64,000 bases of DNA. Origin: Acytostelium subglobosum LB1. Lineage: Eukaryota > Evosea > Eumycetozoa > Acytosteliales > Acytosteliaceae. This document shows positions 33,896-44,375 of this stretch, one piece after another (the stretch's first letter is position 1; every line of letters begins with the position of its first letter). The position numbers were made by a program, and so were the translations under genes. The DNA is taken from NCBI RefSeq assembly GCF_000787575.1, contig NW_012236526.1, forward strand, positions 186,001 through 250,000, written 5' to 3'. Under the pieces are notes generated by a model. It did no database searches and was not told where the DNA came from. It saw only the letters and a list, made by a program, of their open reading frames with translations.

Positions 33896-35900
33896 TTACA
33901 TGTTGGAGTAGTTGGGTCCACCACCGCCTTCTGGCACAGTGTAGTCGATGTTTTGCGTTGGATCCTTGATGTCGCAGGTCTTGCAATGTAGACAGTTCTG
34001 TGCATTGATTTGTAGCTTCTTCTTGTCTTCCTTGCCCTCGAGCTCAATCCACTCGTAGACACCGGCCGGACAGAAGCGGCCCTCGGGTCCGTCATACTTG
34101 TCGCGGTTGACCTTCTCGGCGACGGACATGTTGCGCACCTTGAGATGCGCTGGCTGGTTCTCCTCGTGGTTGGTGCCCGAGCGCATGACGCTGGTCATCA
34201 GGTCAAAGGTGTACACGCCGTCTGGCTTTGGATATTGGAGCTTCTTGCAGTCCTTGGCGGGCTTCAGTGTCTCATTGTCGCGTGATGCGTGCTTGAGTGT
34301 GATGGGCAGCTTGCCGCGGAAGATGTACATCTCAAGTGCGCCCAGTGCCAGTGCGGGCAAAAGGCCCCAGTGGAACATTGGACGGTAGTTACGTACGGCG
34401 TACAGGTCCTCCCAGACCCAGGAGTTCTTGAGCTTGGTGGGGTAGGCCGAGAGCATGAGTGGCTTCTCGGTCTCCTGCTCGGCGGCGCCCTCCTTGGTCA
34501 GCTCATCAAAGACGGCCTCGGCGGCGAGCATGCCAGACTTCATGGCGTTGTGGTTGCCCTTGATCTTGGGCACGTTGACAAAGCCGGCTGAACAGCCAAT
34601 CAACGCTCCACCGGGGAACACCAGCTCGGGGATCGACTGGACGCCGCCCTCATTGATTGTCCTGGCGCCATATTGCACGCAGGTGGCGCCCTCGAGCATG
34701 GGCTTGATCAAAGGATGCAACTTCATCTTTTGGAACTCCTGGTATGGGTTGAGGTATGGGTTGCTGTAGTCCAGTCCAACGACCAGTCCAATGGACATCA
34801 AGTTGTTCTCCAAATGATAGACGAAGCCACCGCCATAAGTGTTCAAGTCCATTGGGAATCCGATCGTGTGAAGTGTCAATCCTGCCTTATGATTCTCTGG
34901 CTTGATCTGCCAGATCTAGTGAATGATTGATCAGAGTTAGTGATTGAGTGGCGACACTCCATGTTTGATGGATGGCGGGACTTCCTTACCTCCTTGATTC
35001 CAAGACCGTAGGTCTGGCCCTGGACATCCTTGTCGAGTGCAAACTTCTTGATGAGTGTCTTGGTGAGTGATCCACGACATCCCTCGGCAAAGAGTGTGCA
35101 ACGTGCTCGCAGCTCCATGCCACGAGTGAAATGTGAGGTTGGCTTTCCATCCTTGCCAATGCCCATGTCGCTGGTGGCAATGCCCTTAACTGTTCCCTTG
35201 TCGTCGTACAGAACCTCTGAAGCGGCGAAGCCTGGGTAGATCTCAACGCCCAACTCCTCAGCCTGCTGTCCCATCCACTTCATCAAGTTGCCCAAACTGA
35301 TGATATAGTTGCCTTCATTGTGCAGATGTAGTGGCGTGGGTAGACGAACCGAGTACTTCTCTGTCAAGAAATAGAACTTGTCTTCTGTTACTGGTGTATT
35401 CAATGGTGCCTATGGTGTATGTATGTCGATCGATTGATTGATTGATTAGTATGATTGATAGAGTGAGTCACACCAGTGATTGATCGCTCACTCATACATA
35501 CACCTCTCTCCTTCCAGTCGGGGATGAGCTCATTGAGTGCTGTGGGTTGAAGGACTGCACCAGAGAGGATGTGCGAGCCGACCTCGGCACCCTTCTCGAC
35601 GACACAGACACGCAGCTCGGTGTTGGCTGCCTGTGCCAACTGCTTGAGCTTGATGGCAGCGCTCAGACCGGATGGACCAGCGCCGACAATCACAACATCA
35701 AACTGGTCAGACTCGCGCTCGCCCAGCTCCTCAGACGTCGATGTCGAGTAGTATCTAAAGATGCTTCTGCTGCGTCCACTATTACTGATGATACCTCCAC
35801 CGAATGGAGTTGTGTATGCTGCTCTGCGTCCAAACGACACCAACAATGATTGGCTGCTCGACTGATTCTTGCTCGCAATGTTTGTGAATAGTTTCAACAT
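33896..35900 (-). CDS. etfdh: Electron transfer flavoprotein-ubiquinone oxidoreductase (ETF-QO), mitochondrial
   Basis: Passes electrons from ETF (fatty-acid and amino-acid dehydrogenases) to ubiquinone in the inner mitochondrial membrane. Exons 35900-35502, 35409-34990 and 34915-33896 sum to 612 aa; human ETFDH is 617 aa. The N-terminus is a Ser/Arg-rich presequence. The FAD-binding Rossmann motif is [17 protein letters not shown]. Family blocks follow: [59 protein letters not shown] and [20 protein letters not shown]. The C-terminus carries the 4Fe-4S ferredoxin-like part with Cys at [10 protein letters not shown] and [19 protein letters not shown], giving the four cluster ligands. Nothing is missing. 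Very secure. Confidence 0.98.
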
Positions 35901-36239
35901 GGTTGGTAAGTTGATACAACTATGTTGTTGTAGTTGTAGTTGTTGTTGTTGTTCTTGATGAGTTACTTCGCGATATGATCACAAGAGTGTGATTGAGTGC
36001 GGTGTGATTGATGGTCCTTTCACTTTTAAATTTCCCACACAACACGACAATCTGCAATCCCGAGTCTGATGATCGAAGCGTTTGCTTTATTAAGTAGGTT
36101 TGTTGTGTATGTGTTATAATGTACATGAAGTTGTGTATTGGTTCATGCATGATTATGATGATGGCATGCATGTTGGGAGGGAGGGGAGCGGATGGCTGTA
36201 CAGATGTATGTTCATGTAGGGAAGGTGGGATTAGGCTGG
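35901..36239. promoter_or_regulatory. ETF-QO upstream region
   Basis: Contains GTT triplet runs just upstream of the ETF-QO ATG (35923-35953) and mixed sequence up to the stop codon of the inositol phosphate kinase gene. No coding feature was recognised. Confidence 0.4.
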
Positions 36240-37838
36240 TTAGCCTCTGGTGTCTACTTGTGTTGTCAGGTGATTGGCGTCAAACAGTGGACTGGAGACC
36301 ATGGTGGTGGTGGTGTTGTTGGTTGGATGGTAGTACGACTGCGTCGATGGTGACTGGTGGTAGATTGGCGAGGAGAGTATGGATAGCTTGGACTGCGACT
36401 GCCTAATGTTGGTCAATATGTTCAATAGATTATCAATTCCAAATAGATAACCGTCTTCCTCTTCGGCCTCGGGGTCTTCCAGTGGTATGGCATGTGCAAA
36501 GTCGATCATCTTTACGTCGTTCCTGACCGTCTTTGTTGTTGTCTGTCTATTGCTACTACTGCTGCTACTACTGCTTCTGCTGGAAGAGGCTTCTTCCTCA
36601 TCCGACGAATCAATTTCAGATGATGTCGACAGGCAAGAGTCGGCATCATCACTGTCCTCCATTGATTGATAGCTGCTATCGTCGTCACTGTGTACCGATG
36701 AGAAGAAGCTGCTTGGACTATTATGTTGTTGCTTTGGAGATGTGTTGGTGTTGGTGTTGGTAGCTCCCTCGTATATGATCAATAGACTACTGGAGTAGAG
36801 TTTGAACGGCAGTCCATTCTTTCTGTCTGATAGTATTACTGTTGTGAGTGATTGATGGGATAGAGTGTTAGGATTGATTGATTGATTGATCAGAGATATC
36901 TGTGGATATAACAACATACCTTTCAAATTACGCAGCTTAGTTATGATGCTCTCGATGAGCTCATTCTGTGTTTCCAGGTTGCCGCTGTGGTAGAAAAAGT
37001 GATTGAAGGTGTTCTGCAGGGACTGCTCATTGAGCGATCGTCCGTAAAATCGATCATAGATGATGTTGCATCCGATCGTCTCGTTATATATCCTCATGCC
37101 ACATATCCTGATGCCTAGCGACGTAGATGTGGTCGATGCGCATATGGCACCCTTTTGACGCGTGCCCACCTTGATGTCTACGATGCAGGGGCGCTGGTAC
37201 TGCTTGGTCAAGTCCTCGAGCAGGATGTACTGCTGTGTGGAGCCGATCGGATGCTTGGGACTCTTAACCTTTTGCTTGCTCTGCTCAATAAACTTTTGCA
37301 CGGACGGCAGGACGACCAGGATGTTGTGCTCCTGGCCCGGACCGCTTGATACCCCACTCGTCCCGCTGCTGTTACTACTGTTACTGCTACAATCATCGTA
37401 TGATGAGTTGAAGGAGTCGAGTTGGTGCTGGTGGCTCATGGACGACGCCAGACGCTTGATGTTGATTGGCGAACTGGAGGTGGATGTGACGGTCTCGGTA
37501 GAGTCGGGATGGAAGCGATCGACGTCCACCTGTGGATGGACGGGGTCGGCCACCTTGAGGATGTCGACGCTGCCGTGAAAGCCGGCAATGTAGGGCAAGA
37601 TCTGTGAGTGATGGCCTGCAGCGGCAACATAGAACTTTAGCTCTCTCTGTATCAGTGGCTTGCAGATCATTCCGTTCACCGACAGGATGGCACAATGGCC
37701 ACCCACCTGGTTAGAGAACTGTGTTACATGGCAGTTGGTACAATCCTCTTCATGTTCATCTTCATAATGACCATCATCATTATTATTAGACCGGCGTATA
37801 TAAGATGTTAATGATTTATATTTAACTAGACTAAACAT
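36240..37838 (-). CDS. ip6k: Inositol hexakisphosphate kinase (IP6K family)
   Basis: IP6Ks phosphorylate InsP6 to the pyrophosphate InsP7, which in Dictyostelium modulates chemotactic signalling. Two exons (37838-36920, 36838-36240) encode 505 aa. Diagnostic motifs: GGHCAILSVNGMICKPL near the start, ILLEDLTKQYQRPCIVDIKV-GTRQ (the PxxxDxKxG inositol-binding motif), GIRICGMRIY, a variant SSLLIIYEG and VKMIDFAHAIPL (the metal-binding IDFAH motif), ending GYLFGIDNLLNILTNI. Ser/Asn- and Ser/Asp-rich insertions separate the motifs, as usual for dictyostelid members. IPMK and IP3K share the superfamily, but the GMRIY and SLL motifs favour IP6K. The N-terminus is short for the family and has no targeting signal. 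Confidence 0.93.
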   Translation of the reverse strand: MFSLVKYKSLTSYIRRSNNNDDGHYEDEHEEDCTNCHVTQFSNQVGGHCAILSVNGMICKPLIQRELKFYVAAAGHHSQILPYIAGFHGSVDILKVADPVHPQVDVDRFHPDSTETVTSTSSSPINIKRLASSMSHQHQLDSFNSSYDDCSSNSSNSSGTSGVSSGPGQEHNILVVLPSVQKFIEQSKQKVKSPKHPIGSTQQYILLEDLTKQYQRPCIVDIKVGTRQKGAICASTTSTSLGIRICGMRIYNETIGCNIIYDRFYGRSLNEQSLQNTFNHFFYHSGNLETQNELIESIITKLRNLKGMLLYPQISLINQSINPNTLSHQSLTTVILSDRKNGLPFKLYSSSLLIIYEGATNTNTNTSPKQQHNSPSSFFSSVHSDDDSSYQSMEDSDDADSCLSTSSEIDSSDEEEASSSRSSSSSSSSNRQTTTKTVRNDVKMIDFAHAIPLEDPEAEEEDGYLFGIDNLLNILTNIRQSQSKLSILSSPIYHQSPSTQSYYHPTNNTTTTMVSSPLFDANHLTTQVDTRG

Positions 37839-38252
37839 TATTATTGATATTATAAGTTATTGTTGTTGTTGTTTGTTGGTTGTTGTAAATGGTGTTGTTG
37901 TTATTGTTTGTTGTTGTTGTTATATTACTGTATTAATACTGAATTGATGTGTATAGTGTTTGTATTAGTTGATTGTTTGTTTGATTGAAGTATATAAATA
38001 TGGTTATATAAGGTAAGGTAAGGTGTATAATAGGGTGTCAACTACTACAAGAAGTATAAAGTGTCGAGCGATGGTTTGTGAGACAGTGTCAAGTGTTCAA
38101 ATAAACCTTTCTTTATTACTTCTTGAGGTTGCTCTTTGAATTACAATGAGCCACAATGGGATAGTTGTCGAAGAGATTAAAGAGTTAGAGAGAGAGGGAA
38201 GGGAAGGGTAAAGAGAGCAGAGAAAGAGAGAGAAGGTAGAATTGTAGAATGT

Positions 38253-38289
<37 letters not shown>

Positions 38290-38666
38290 AGGGAGGCTAT
38301 TTGTTAAGTAATCCCTGTGTTTGTTTGTTTTATAAATATATGTATGTGAATGAATATATCTCTGAATTGATGACCTACAACAAGAGACAAGTGATTGATT
38401 GTTGGGGAGATATTATTATTTAAATAATGTAATATATATAAATTATGTGTGTGTGTGTGTGTGTGTGTAAGGTGTGAATGATAATGACTTTGAAAGTCAG
38501 TGCACTGCATGTTAACAATTGAAATGCATTGGAAGGTCTCCATGACCATTTTATGAGTGTGTAAAAAATATTACACACAATGTTGATTCAACAAACAACA
38601 CATCATCCGTGCTAAAAAGGGTGAAAAATAACAAAAATGATATTAATAAGGGTGATGGTTCATCCA
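37839..38666. other. Gene-free stretch rich in simple repeats
   Basis: Upstream region of the IP6K gene. It holds GTT-type triplet tracts (about 37858-37920), a GGTAAGGTAAGGTGTATAAT block near 38011-38030, (AG)n at 38255-38282 and (TG)n at 38446-38468. Between the repeats nothing with coding character was seen. The dinucleotide tracts are likely length-polymorphic. Confidence 0.5.
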
Positions 38667-39063
38667 TCATCTCAATTTGTGGGGGTTTTGGGGTGGTGCA
38701 AGGTGAGCTCGAGGTGTATGCCTGGGCTTGGTGCCATCGTTGATCACAAAGTGAGTTTCAGACCCAAACTCAGTAGTGTTCATACACAGATCAGCACCTT
38801 TATTGTATTCATTGGTGTCAAACATTAAGTTTACCACCACATTCAAATCGTTTATCTTCAGGAGATCACCGTGAATCTGCGCATACATATCACATGTACT
38901 TCCCAAACAAAGAATGAAGTATATCCTAATAAAATAGGATGTAGGACATGGCCTATCTACATGTTTGTCTGTGGCGTATGGGTCGAGGTCGAGTGAGTAT
39001 TGTGTGTTAATGGGGACCATTCCAATACTGATGGCCCCAATGGGTCCATTGTCATCGGGAAGG
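38667..39063 (-). CDS. Orphan open frame, possible gene fragment or terminal exon
   Basis: About 130 codons are open on the minus strand and end at a stop at 38667. They read coherently: DLPDDNGPIGAISIGMVPIN, TQYSLDLDPYATDKHVDRPC, then MYAQIHGDLLKINDLNVVVN, LMFDTNEYNKGADLCMNTTE. At the 5' side an AG (ATAAAG) precedes GACCTTCCCGAT, so it could be the last exon of a gene whose first exon I cannot find; the next upstream feature is the end of the coiled-coil gene at 39147. An internal Met (39020) would give 117 aa. No family was recognised. Its composition is normal for coding DNA here and unlike the repeats next to it. It may be a relic or a very recent insertion. Confidence 0.4.
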
Positions 39064-39146
39064 TCCTTTATTCATAAATAACATGTAAAACTACAAAGAC
39101 GGCGGTGCATGGTGACCAATCCTATCCTATCTCCAGACCGGACGGA

Positions 39147-41321
39147 CTATGGCGGACCATGTTTGACCGGGGGAGGTTTATAGTCCGACGGTCTGTCATG
39201 GCCATGACTACTGTTACTAGTGTTACTATTGTTGTTACTGTTGTTGTTGTTGTTGATGTCGCTGTATTGACGTTGTTGATGTTGATTCTTGAGTTTGTTG
39301 TCAATTGAAGTACCAATATTGTTAAAGTCTTGTATACCTTGCATTATGAGTGATTCATAATCGCTGTGTTCCTTCTTTGACCTCTTCAACTCCTTCTTCA
39401 AATCGACAATCTTCTTTGCCTCCATACGCTGACATCTCTTCTTCCAACCCTGTAGTTGATGATTCAGATTGTTGGTCTCTGTCGTCAACAACTCGTGTGA
39501 CATATTCTCTGTCTTGTTCTTGTTCAAGTTATTCTCATCAATCTCCTTTTGTTTCCTGTTCAATCATTGTTAGTGCACTGACTTTGACTTTGGATATTGA
39601 TCATGTTTGTCGATACTCACTCATCACATATGTTACGTAGTTGATAGACTTGTTGATTGAGGGTCTCGATCATCTCCCTCAGTCTGGCATTCTCCTCAGC
39701 TCGCATGTTATTCTCCTGTTCGGCCTTCTTTGACAAAGCAAAGTATCGCTCCTTCTCAATGTTGACCTCATATTGGAACTCAATCTGAATCTGTTTGATT
39801 GGTTGATTGAATGTCAGTCATTGGTAATGCGGGCCATGGACCATGTCCACATGTATATCATACCTTCTCCATCATGTCACCATGCTTATTGTTGATGTTC
39901 TCAATGTCTTGATGATGCCTAATGTCGCGTGACTCTAACTCCCATTGCGTGTCTTCCAGTGACTTTTGTGTCTTGGAGGCCAACTCCTCATAGTGGGTGA
40001 GCTTCTTCTTCATCTGTGTCATCTCCTTCTCGGTGTTGAGCTTCCAATGTTTCAGCTGATGGAGCTGTTGGTTGCAATCATCCAGCATCTGGTCCGACAT
40101 GTTCTTGTTCTGGATCAACGCGTTGTTCTTGAGCGACATGGTGATGTACTCCTTCTTGGTGCCCTCGAGCTCGTCCTCCAGTTGTTGGTTGGTCCGCAGT
40201 GTCATCTGGATCTTCTTCTCCAGCTCCTTGACCTTGGACGACGAGATCGTGTACTTCTCCTTGAGTATCGATGCCACCTCGTGCAGCTCGTCCAGACGAT
40301 TGAGCGTGGGGTCGTAGTAGAACTCCTCGGTGGCCCATCCAATCTCTTCACCACCATGGTGATGCGCCTTGTAGTTGTAGCGACGAGGCTTGCTCGGGCT
40401 CTCCCAGTCCGTGTCCATGCTAAAGGGCGACGGCGCGCCCTCATCCTCGCTGCACAGCTCGCTGTCATCATTGTGGTACGCTGCCCTGTTCTTTTGTTTC
40501 TTCTTTCTGCGCTGCTGCTGTTGTTGCTTCTTTACATTGCTGGTGAATGCACCGTTGCCATTGTCATTGTTTAGCGACATCAGCGTCATGAAGAGGTCGT
40601 TATGGCTCGTCTCATGCTTGAGCATGGGCGATGGACGAGTGAGAAGTGGCGAGCTTGAAGCGCCGTCCATGATGGGTGGCTCAGGCGAGGTCTTGCCTCC
40701 CCTGATCAGACCCTGATCATCATTGAACACCGGCACGACAGCGGCCGGTGCGTCGTTGGACAGGGACAGGCGAGGGCGTTGCGCACCAGCGCCCAGCGAA
40801 GATGATCGCGCGCGACCCTGTCCCAAACGACGCGGTGATATTGGGTTGGGTTTGACGAAAAAGCTGGCCAGGTGGTTCTGAGTTGTTGGCGACGCGTCGG
40901 TGAACTCGTGAATTGTGAAGAAGTTGGGAGGCGACGCGGACATGGGCGACGAGGACACTGGCGACGAGTCGCTGTTGCGTGGCGAGTTTGGTGGCGAGAT
41001 GAGATCGGGTGGCGTCGAGATGGGCGACGATGAGAATGAATGAGACAGCGTGGGCGAGGGTGGCGGCGAGGGCGGGTTGGAGCCTCGTCGCGACGGGTTG
41101 TTGCTCGCCTGTATTGGATAGAGTGATTGTGTCATCTGTAGGAACGAGTCGCTAAACTCTTGAAAGTCGATCTCTGTGTTGCCATGCATCTCCAGTTGTT
41201 TCTGCATGACGGCAATAAAGTCATCGCTGACATCAGAGCCCGTTAGTGACTTTATCGCATGTTTGAGATCATTACTCGCAAACATCCTAGTGTCCTCACT
41301 GGACTCCACTGGGCTCATCAT
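39147..41321 (-). CDS. EF-hand-like and long coiled-coil protein, function unknown
   Basis: Three exons (41321-39864, 39790-39621, 39555-39147) encode 678 aa. The N-terminus resembles an EF-hand pair (DLKHAIKSLTGSDVSDDFIA; HGNTEIDFQEFSDSFLQM) but the Ca2+ loops are poor. A Ser/Pro-rich disordered region follows, with many SPP/SSP repeats that are candidate proline-directed phosphorylation sites. From about residue 330 the protein is a continuous coiled coil (LHEVASILKEKYTISSSKVK; LEKKIQMTLRTNQQLEDELE; MKKKLTHYEELASKTQKSLE), ending in an Asn-rich tail. The layout resembles Rab11-FIP or centrosomal adaptors, which is only an analogy. The start is the first of two adjacent ATGs directly after a (GA)n tract, which I treat as 5' UTR. 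Confidence 0.83.
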
Positions 41322-42242
41322 CTCTCTCTCTCTCTCTCTCAATCTCTCAATCTCTCAATCTCTCAATCTCTCAATCTCTCTGCTATCTATATCTCTAGTA
41401 TCTGTCTTTACTATTGTCCTGATTCGTTTCTTTTGTAATAATGTGATGTATATATGCCTTTAGTATGTTGATGATGTTGATGTTGATGTTGATGTTGATG
41501 CTGTGGTTGATGTGTTGGCAGAATGATGTATGAGAGTATATATGTTCGTTGTCGTTAATCAATCCTATCTATTTGATAATGCAAATATTAATAATTTAAT
41601 TTATAATGTAAGTATATATTTAGTATATGTATATGTATTTATATGTATCTGTAACACTACAGTTGTATCTACTTGTACATACTGACCTGACTGTTGTTGT
41701 TGTAAACAATGTCATTCATCCACATTGAGTGTGTGTGTATCGAGTAGTGTTTTTGTTGGGACAACATTGTTGGAGTTTGAGTGTTTGTGAGCATTAGAGG
41801 GGGATTGGCAACTGTTTTGGTGCTTGTTTGTCTCACCCACAATAATAACAGTCAATCTCACTAAACTTACACCAGAGACGACAAAGTGTTGATCGTTGGA
41901 AAAGACAGAATTGATCTGATCCCCAAGAGTAATCATTCATTCGATCTGATGATGATCATCATTGTAAACAATGTTTGGATCATGATTTACTTGTCTCGAA
42001 AAGATACTTTGTAATGTGATGATTGTTGTTGTTGTTGTTGTAGTTGATGGAGAGAGGTCATGTCCTGTTTTGGTAACATTACCTATTTTGGAAAGGGAGG
42101 TTCTGCTTCGTCTCTCTCTTCTTCTTTGGTGTCCACGCCAAAGTCACGTGGACGTGAATGAATGAATGAATCTGAACCATCATCACATCACAGTCATGTT
42201 TGTTTGATTAATTATACATAGATATACACATCGCTTACAACA
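41322..42242. promoter_or_regulatory. Divergent promoter region between coiled-coil gene and HSCB
   Basis: Directly upstream of the coiled-coil ATG lies (CT)n merging into five CTCAAT repeats (41321-41382), then TGTTGA hexamer repeats (41468-41506), AT-rich sequence (41560-41640) and a GTT run (42025-42042). A minus-strand open frame at 41936-41712 has no recognisable features and is not called. Confidence 0.45.
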
Positions 42243-43182
42243 ATGATTAACAGAGTAGTTGTTCAAACATCGACAAGGTCATTGCTACAACGCGTTGGCA
42301 TCTCACAGTCAAAGGTTGTAGATCACACATCATCCTTAAAGACTTTAGTCACATCTAGACTATACTCTACATACAACATCAATATCAACAACAATAATAA
42401 TAGGATAAGATGGTCTACAACACCAATAACATATATTAGACATTACAGTCATACGTCGGCAGCGGCAAAGGCAGCCAAACAATGTTGGCAATGTAATATA
42501 TCAGTTCTGTCCAAGGACTTCTTCTGTCCTGTGTGCAATGTTGTTCAAGTACCCTCAGAGAAGATAGATGTCTTTGAGATATTCTCGCTGTATGTTTGGT
42601 TATAGCCTTGTACTGAGTGTCTTTATTAACCATCCACTACGTCTCAGTGCACCAAGCTACCATGTCGACCAAAAGGACCTGTCACATCGCTTCAAGAACC
42701 TTCAGAAGAAGCTTCATCCGGACCTGTTCAATCAACTCTCCCAGGTATGTTTGGCTCCCACTCAATCATTCTCACTCACTAACTCAACTCACCTCAACCT
42801 GTTGTAGCGTGAACAATCATTGTCAAAGGACCAGGCCACATTGTTGAACAGAGCATATAACATATTGAGATCACCATTCCTTCGTGCAGAGTACATGCTC
42901 AATGAGAAGGGCTTTGACATTGATGGTGTGACTGACGTGGATCCAGAGGTATTGGCAGAGGTGTTGGAGATAAGGGAGGCAATCGATGAAGCTTCATCCG
43001 ACGAGGAGGCCATCAAGAAGTTGGCTCATGAGAACCGTGCCAAGATGAATGTCTGCGAGGAGGAACTAGTCAACATCTTCAAACAAGAGCGATATCCCGA
43101 GGCCCTCAACAAGACCATCTACCTGCGATACCTAACAAGAATACAAGAGGAGGTGCACAAGTTACTTGGTGTGCATGTCTGA
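42243..43182 (+). CDS. hscb: Mitochondrial iron-sulfur co-chaperone HSCB (J-protein)
   Basis: HSCB delivers the ISCU scaffold to the mitochondrial HSP70 for Fe-S cluster transfer. Exons 42243-42589, 42648-42744 and 42808-43182 sum to 272 aa. The N-terminal ~70 residues are rich in Arg, Ser, Thr and Asn with no early acidic stretch, as for a mitochondrial presequence. Next is the eukaryotic-type zinc domain with two CxxC pairs (CWQC and CPVC). The J domain follows (YHVDQKDLSHRFKNLQKKLH-PD), with the HPD that stimulates HSP70 ATPase, then NRAYNILRSPFLRAEYMLNE. The C-terminal HscB domain (VLEIREAIDEASSDEEAIKK; YLTRIQEEVHKLL) binds ISCU. All expected parts are present. Confidence 0.96.
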
Positions 43183-43350
43183 TCGTCTTCGACGACACTT
43201 TGGTCCCATCATATGATTAATTGATGTGTGAGTGGAATTATTCCAGTTGCCAAGAATTGATTGATTGTGTTGATGATCATGGAAGTGTGTGTTGTTGATC
43301 ATTGTAGTAATCAATTACAAGTTGTAATATATACATAGATACAGATAACA

Positions 43351-44272
43351 ATGACACAGTCGGACAACTCATTGTCAACATCAGCCTCAGTAGCCTCACC
43401 ATGGCTAATCATCATCTCCCCACTTTGTATTATAATCACATTGGCTCTGTTTGTCAGTCCCTTGTATGTACTACTACCGTGTCATGCATGACACCTTGAC
43501 ATGTCACTGACATCAACCTCATACCATCGTAGTAAGACTATGAGACGAGTAGCACTGACAGGCGTTGGACAGTTGGCAGGTGTACAGTTCATATCACAGA
43601 CACTAAACAACTATAATTGGGTGGCCTACTCAATAGTCAGTAGCAATGCATCTATATTCATTGTCAACTCAATCGGTGCTGCACTATCTACCTACTATGT
43701 CTACATCTATTGGACATGTCTAAAGAATCCAAAGCTTGTAAGCACCTCAACACTCATTCATTCATTCAATCAATCAATCATTGACCTAACTTATTCAATC
43801 AGGAGAAGGACTATAGATGGAAGTGTCAGATGGCATTGGCAATCTTTGTTGGTACATTGTTCTACACATGGTCTGGCGCCACTCATACAATAAGACAGGA
43901 TAGACTTGGACTTGTATCCAGTATCGTGTTGGTATTAAACAGTGCTGCTCCACTTGAGAAGATAGTAAGTCATATATGATCAATGTTCATGGTCATGATC
44001 CACTCGTTAACTCATTCAATCACATCAATAACTTGTAGAAGGAAGTACTGGAAACAAGGAGTAGCGAAGGAATGGTATTGGAGATATCATTCACTGCATT
44101 GTTGTGTAGCTGTAGTTGGACGATCATGGGTCTGTTGATAACAGATGTTTATGTATATCTGCCCAATGTACTATCAGGTATCCTAGCGTTTATCCAATGT
44201 AGTCTTATATTCATGTATCCAAAGGTCCAACAAACCTTATCCTCCAACAACGATGTTGTCAATGTAGCATAA
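43351..44272 (+). CDS. SWEET (MtN3/saliva) sugar transporter
   Basis: SWEETs are bidirectional sugar uniporters made of two triple-helix bundles. Four exons (43351-43463, 43533-43737, 43803-43964, 44039-44272) sum to 237 aa, typical for the family. Helices seen: PWLIIISPLCIIITLALFVS, then VALTGVGQLAGVQFISQTLN, SIFIVNSIGAALSTYYVYIY, MALAIFVGTLFYTWSGA, LGLVSSIVLVLNSAAPLEKI, EGMVLEISFTALLCSCSWTI and VLSGILAFIQCSLIFMYP. The pattern PLEKI...VLETRSSEGM ending in a helix, then MGLLITDVYVYLPNVLSGIL, matches the second MtN3 repeat (usual form PL...VI.TKS...MP, then YG...D.Y...PN..G). The cargo sugar cannot be told. It follows HSCB in tandem by 168 bp. Confidence 0.9.
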
Positions 44273-44375
44273 ACAATCAAAATGATGACCTTGAGTTGAA
44301 CATCATTCATTCAATCATTTGATAAACTGATATACTTATTACAGATATAGATACATATTAAATCTATTTACAACA

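Noticed and set aside
38304-38549. 81-codon minus-strand frame containing poly Thr-His
   Set aside because: Created by the (TG)n dinucleotide repeat; no coding character outside it.
41712-41936. 74-codon minus-strand frame upstream of the coiled-coil gene
   Set aside because: No recognisable feature, composition typical of spacer, and no supportable splice to a neighbour.
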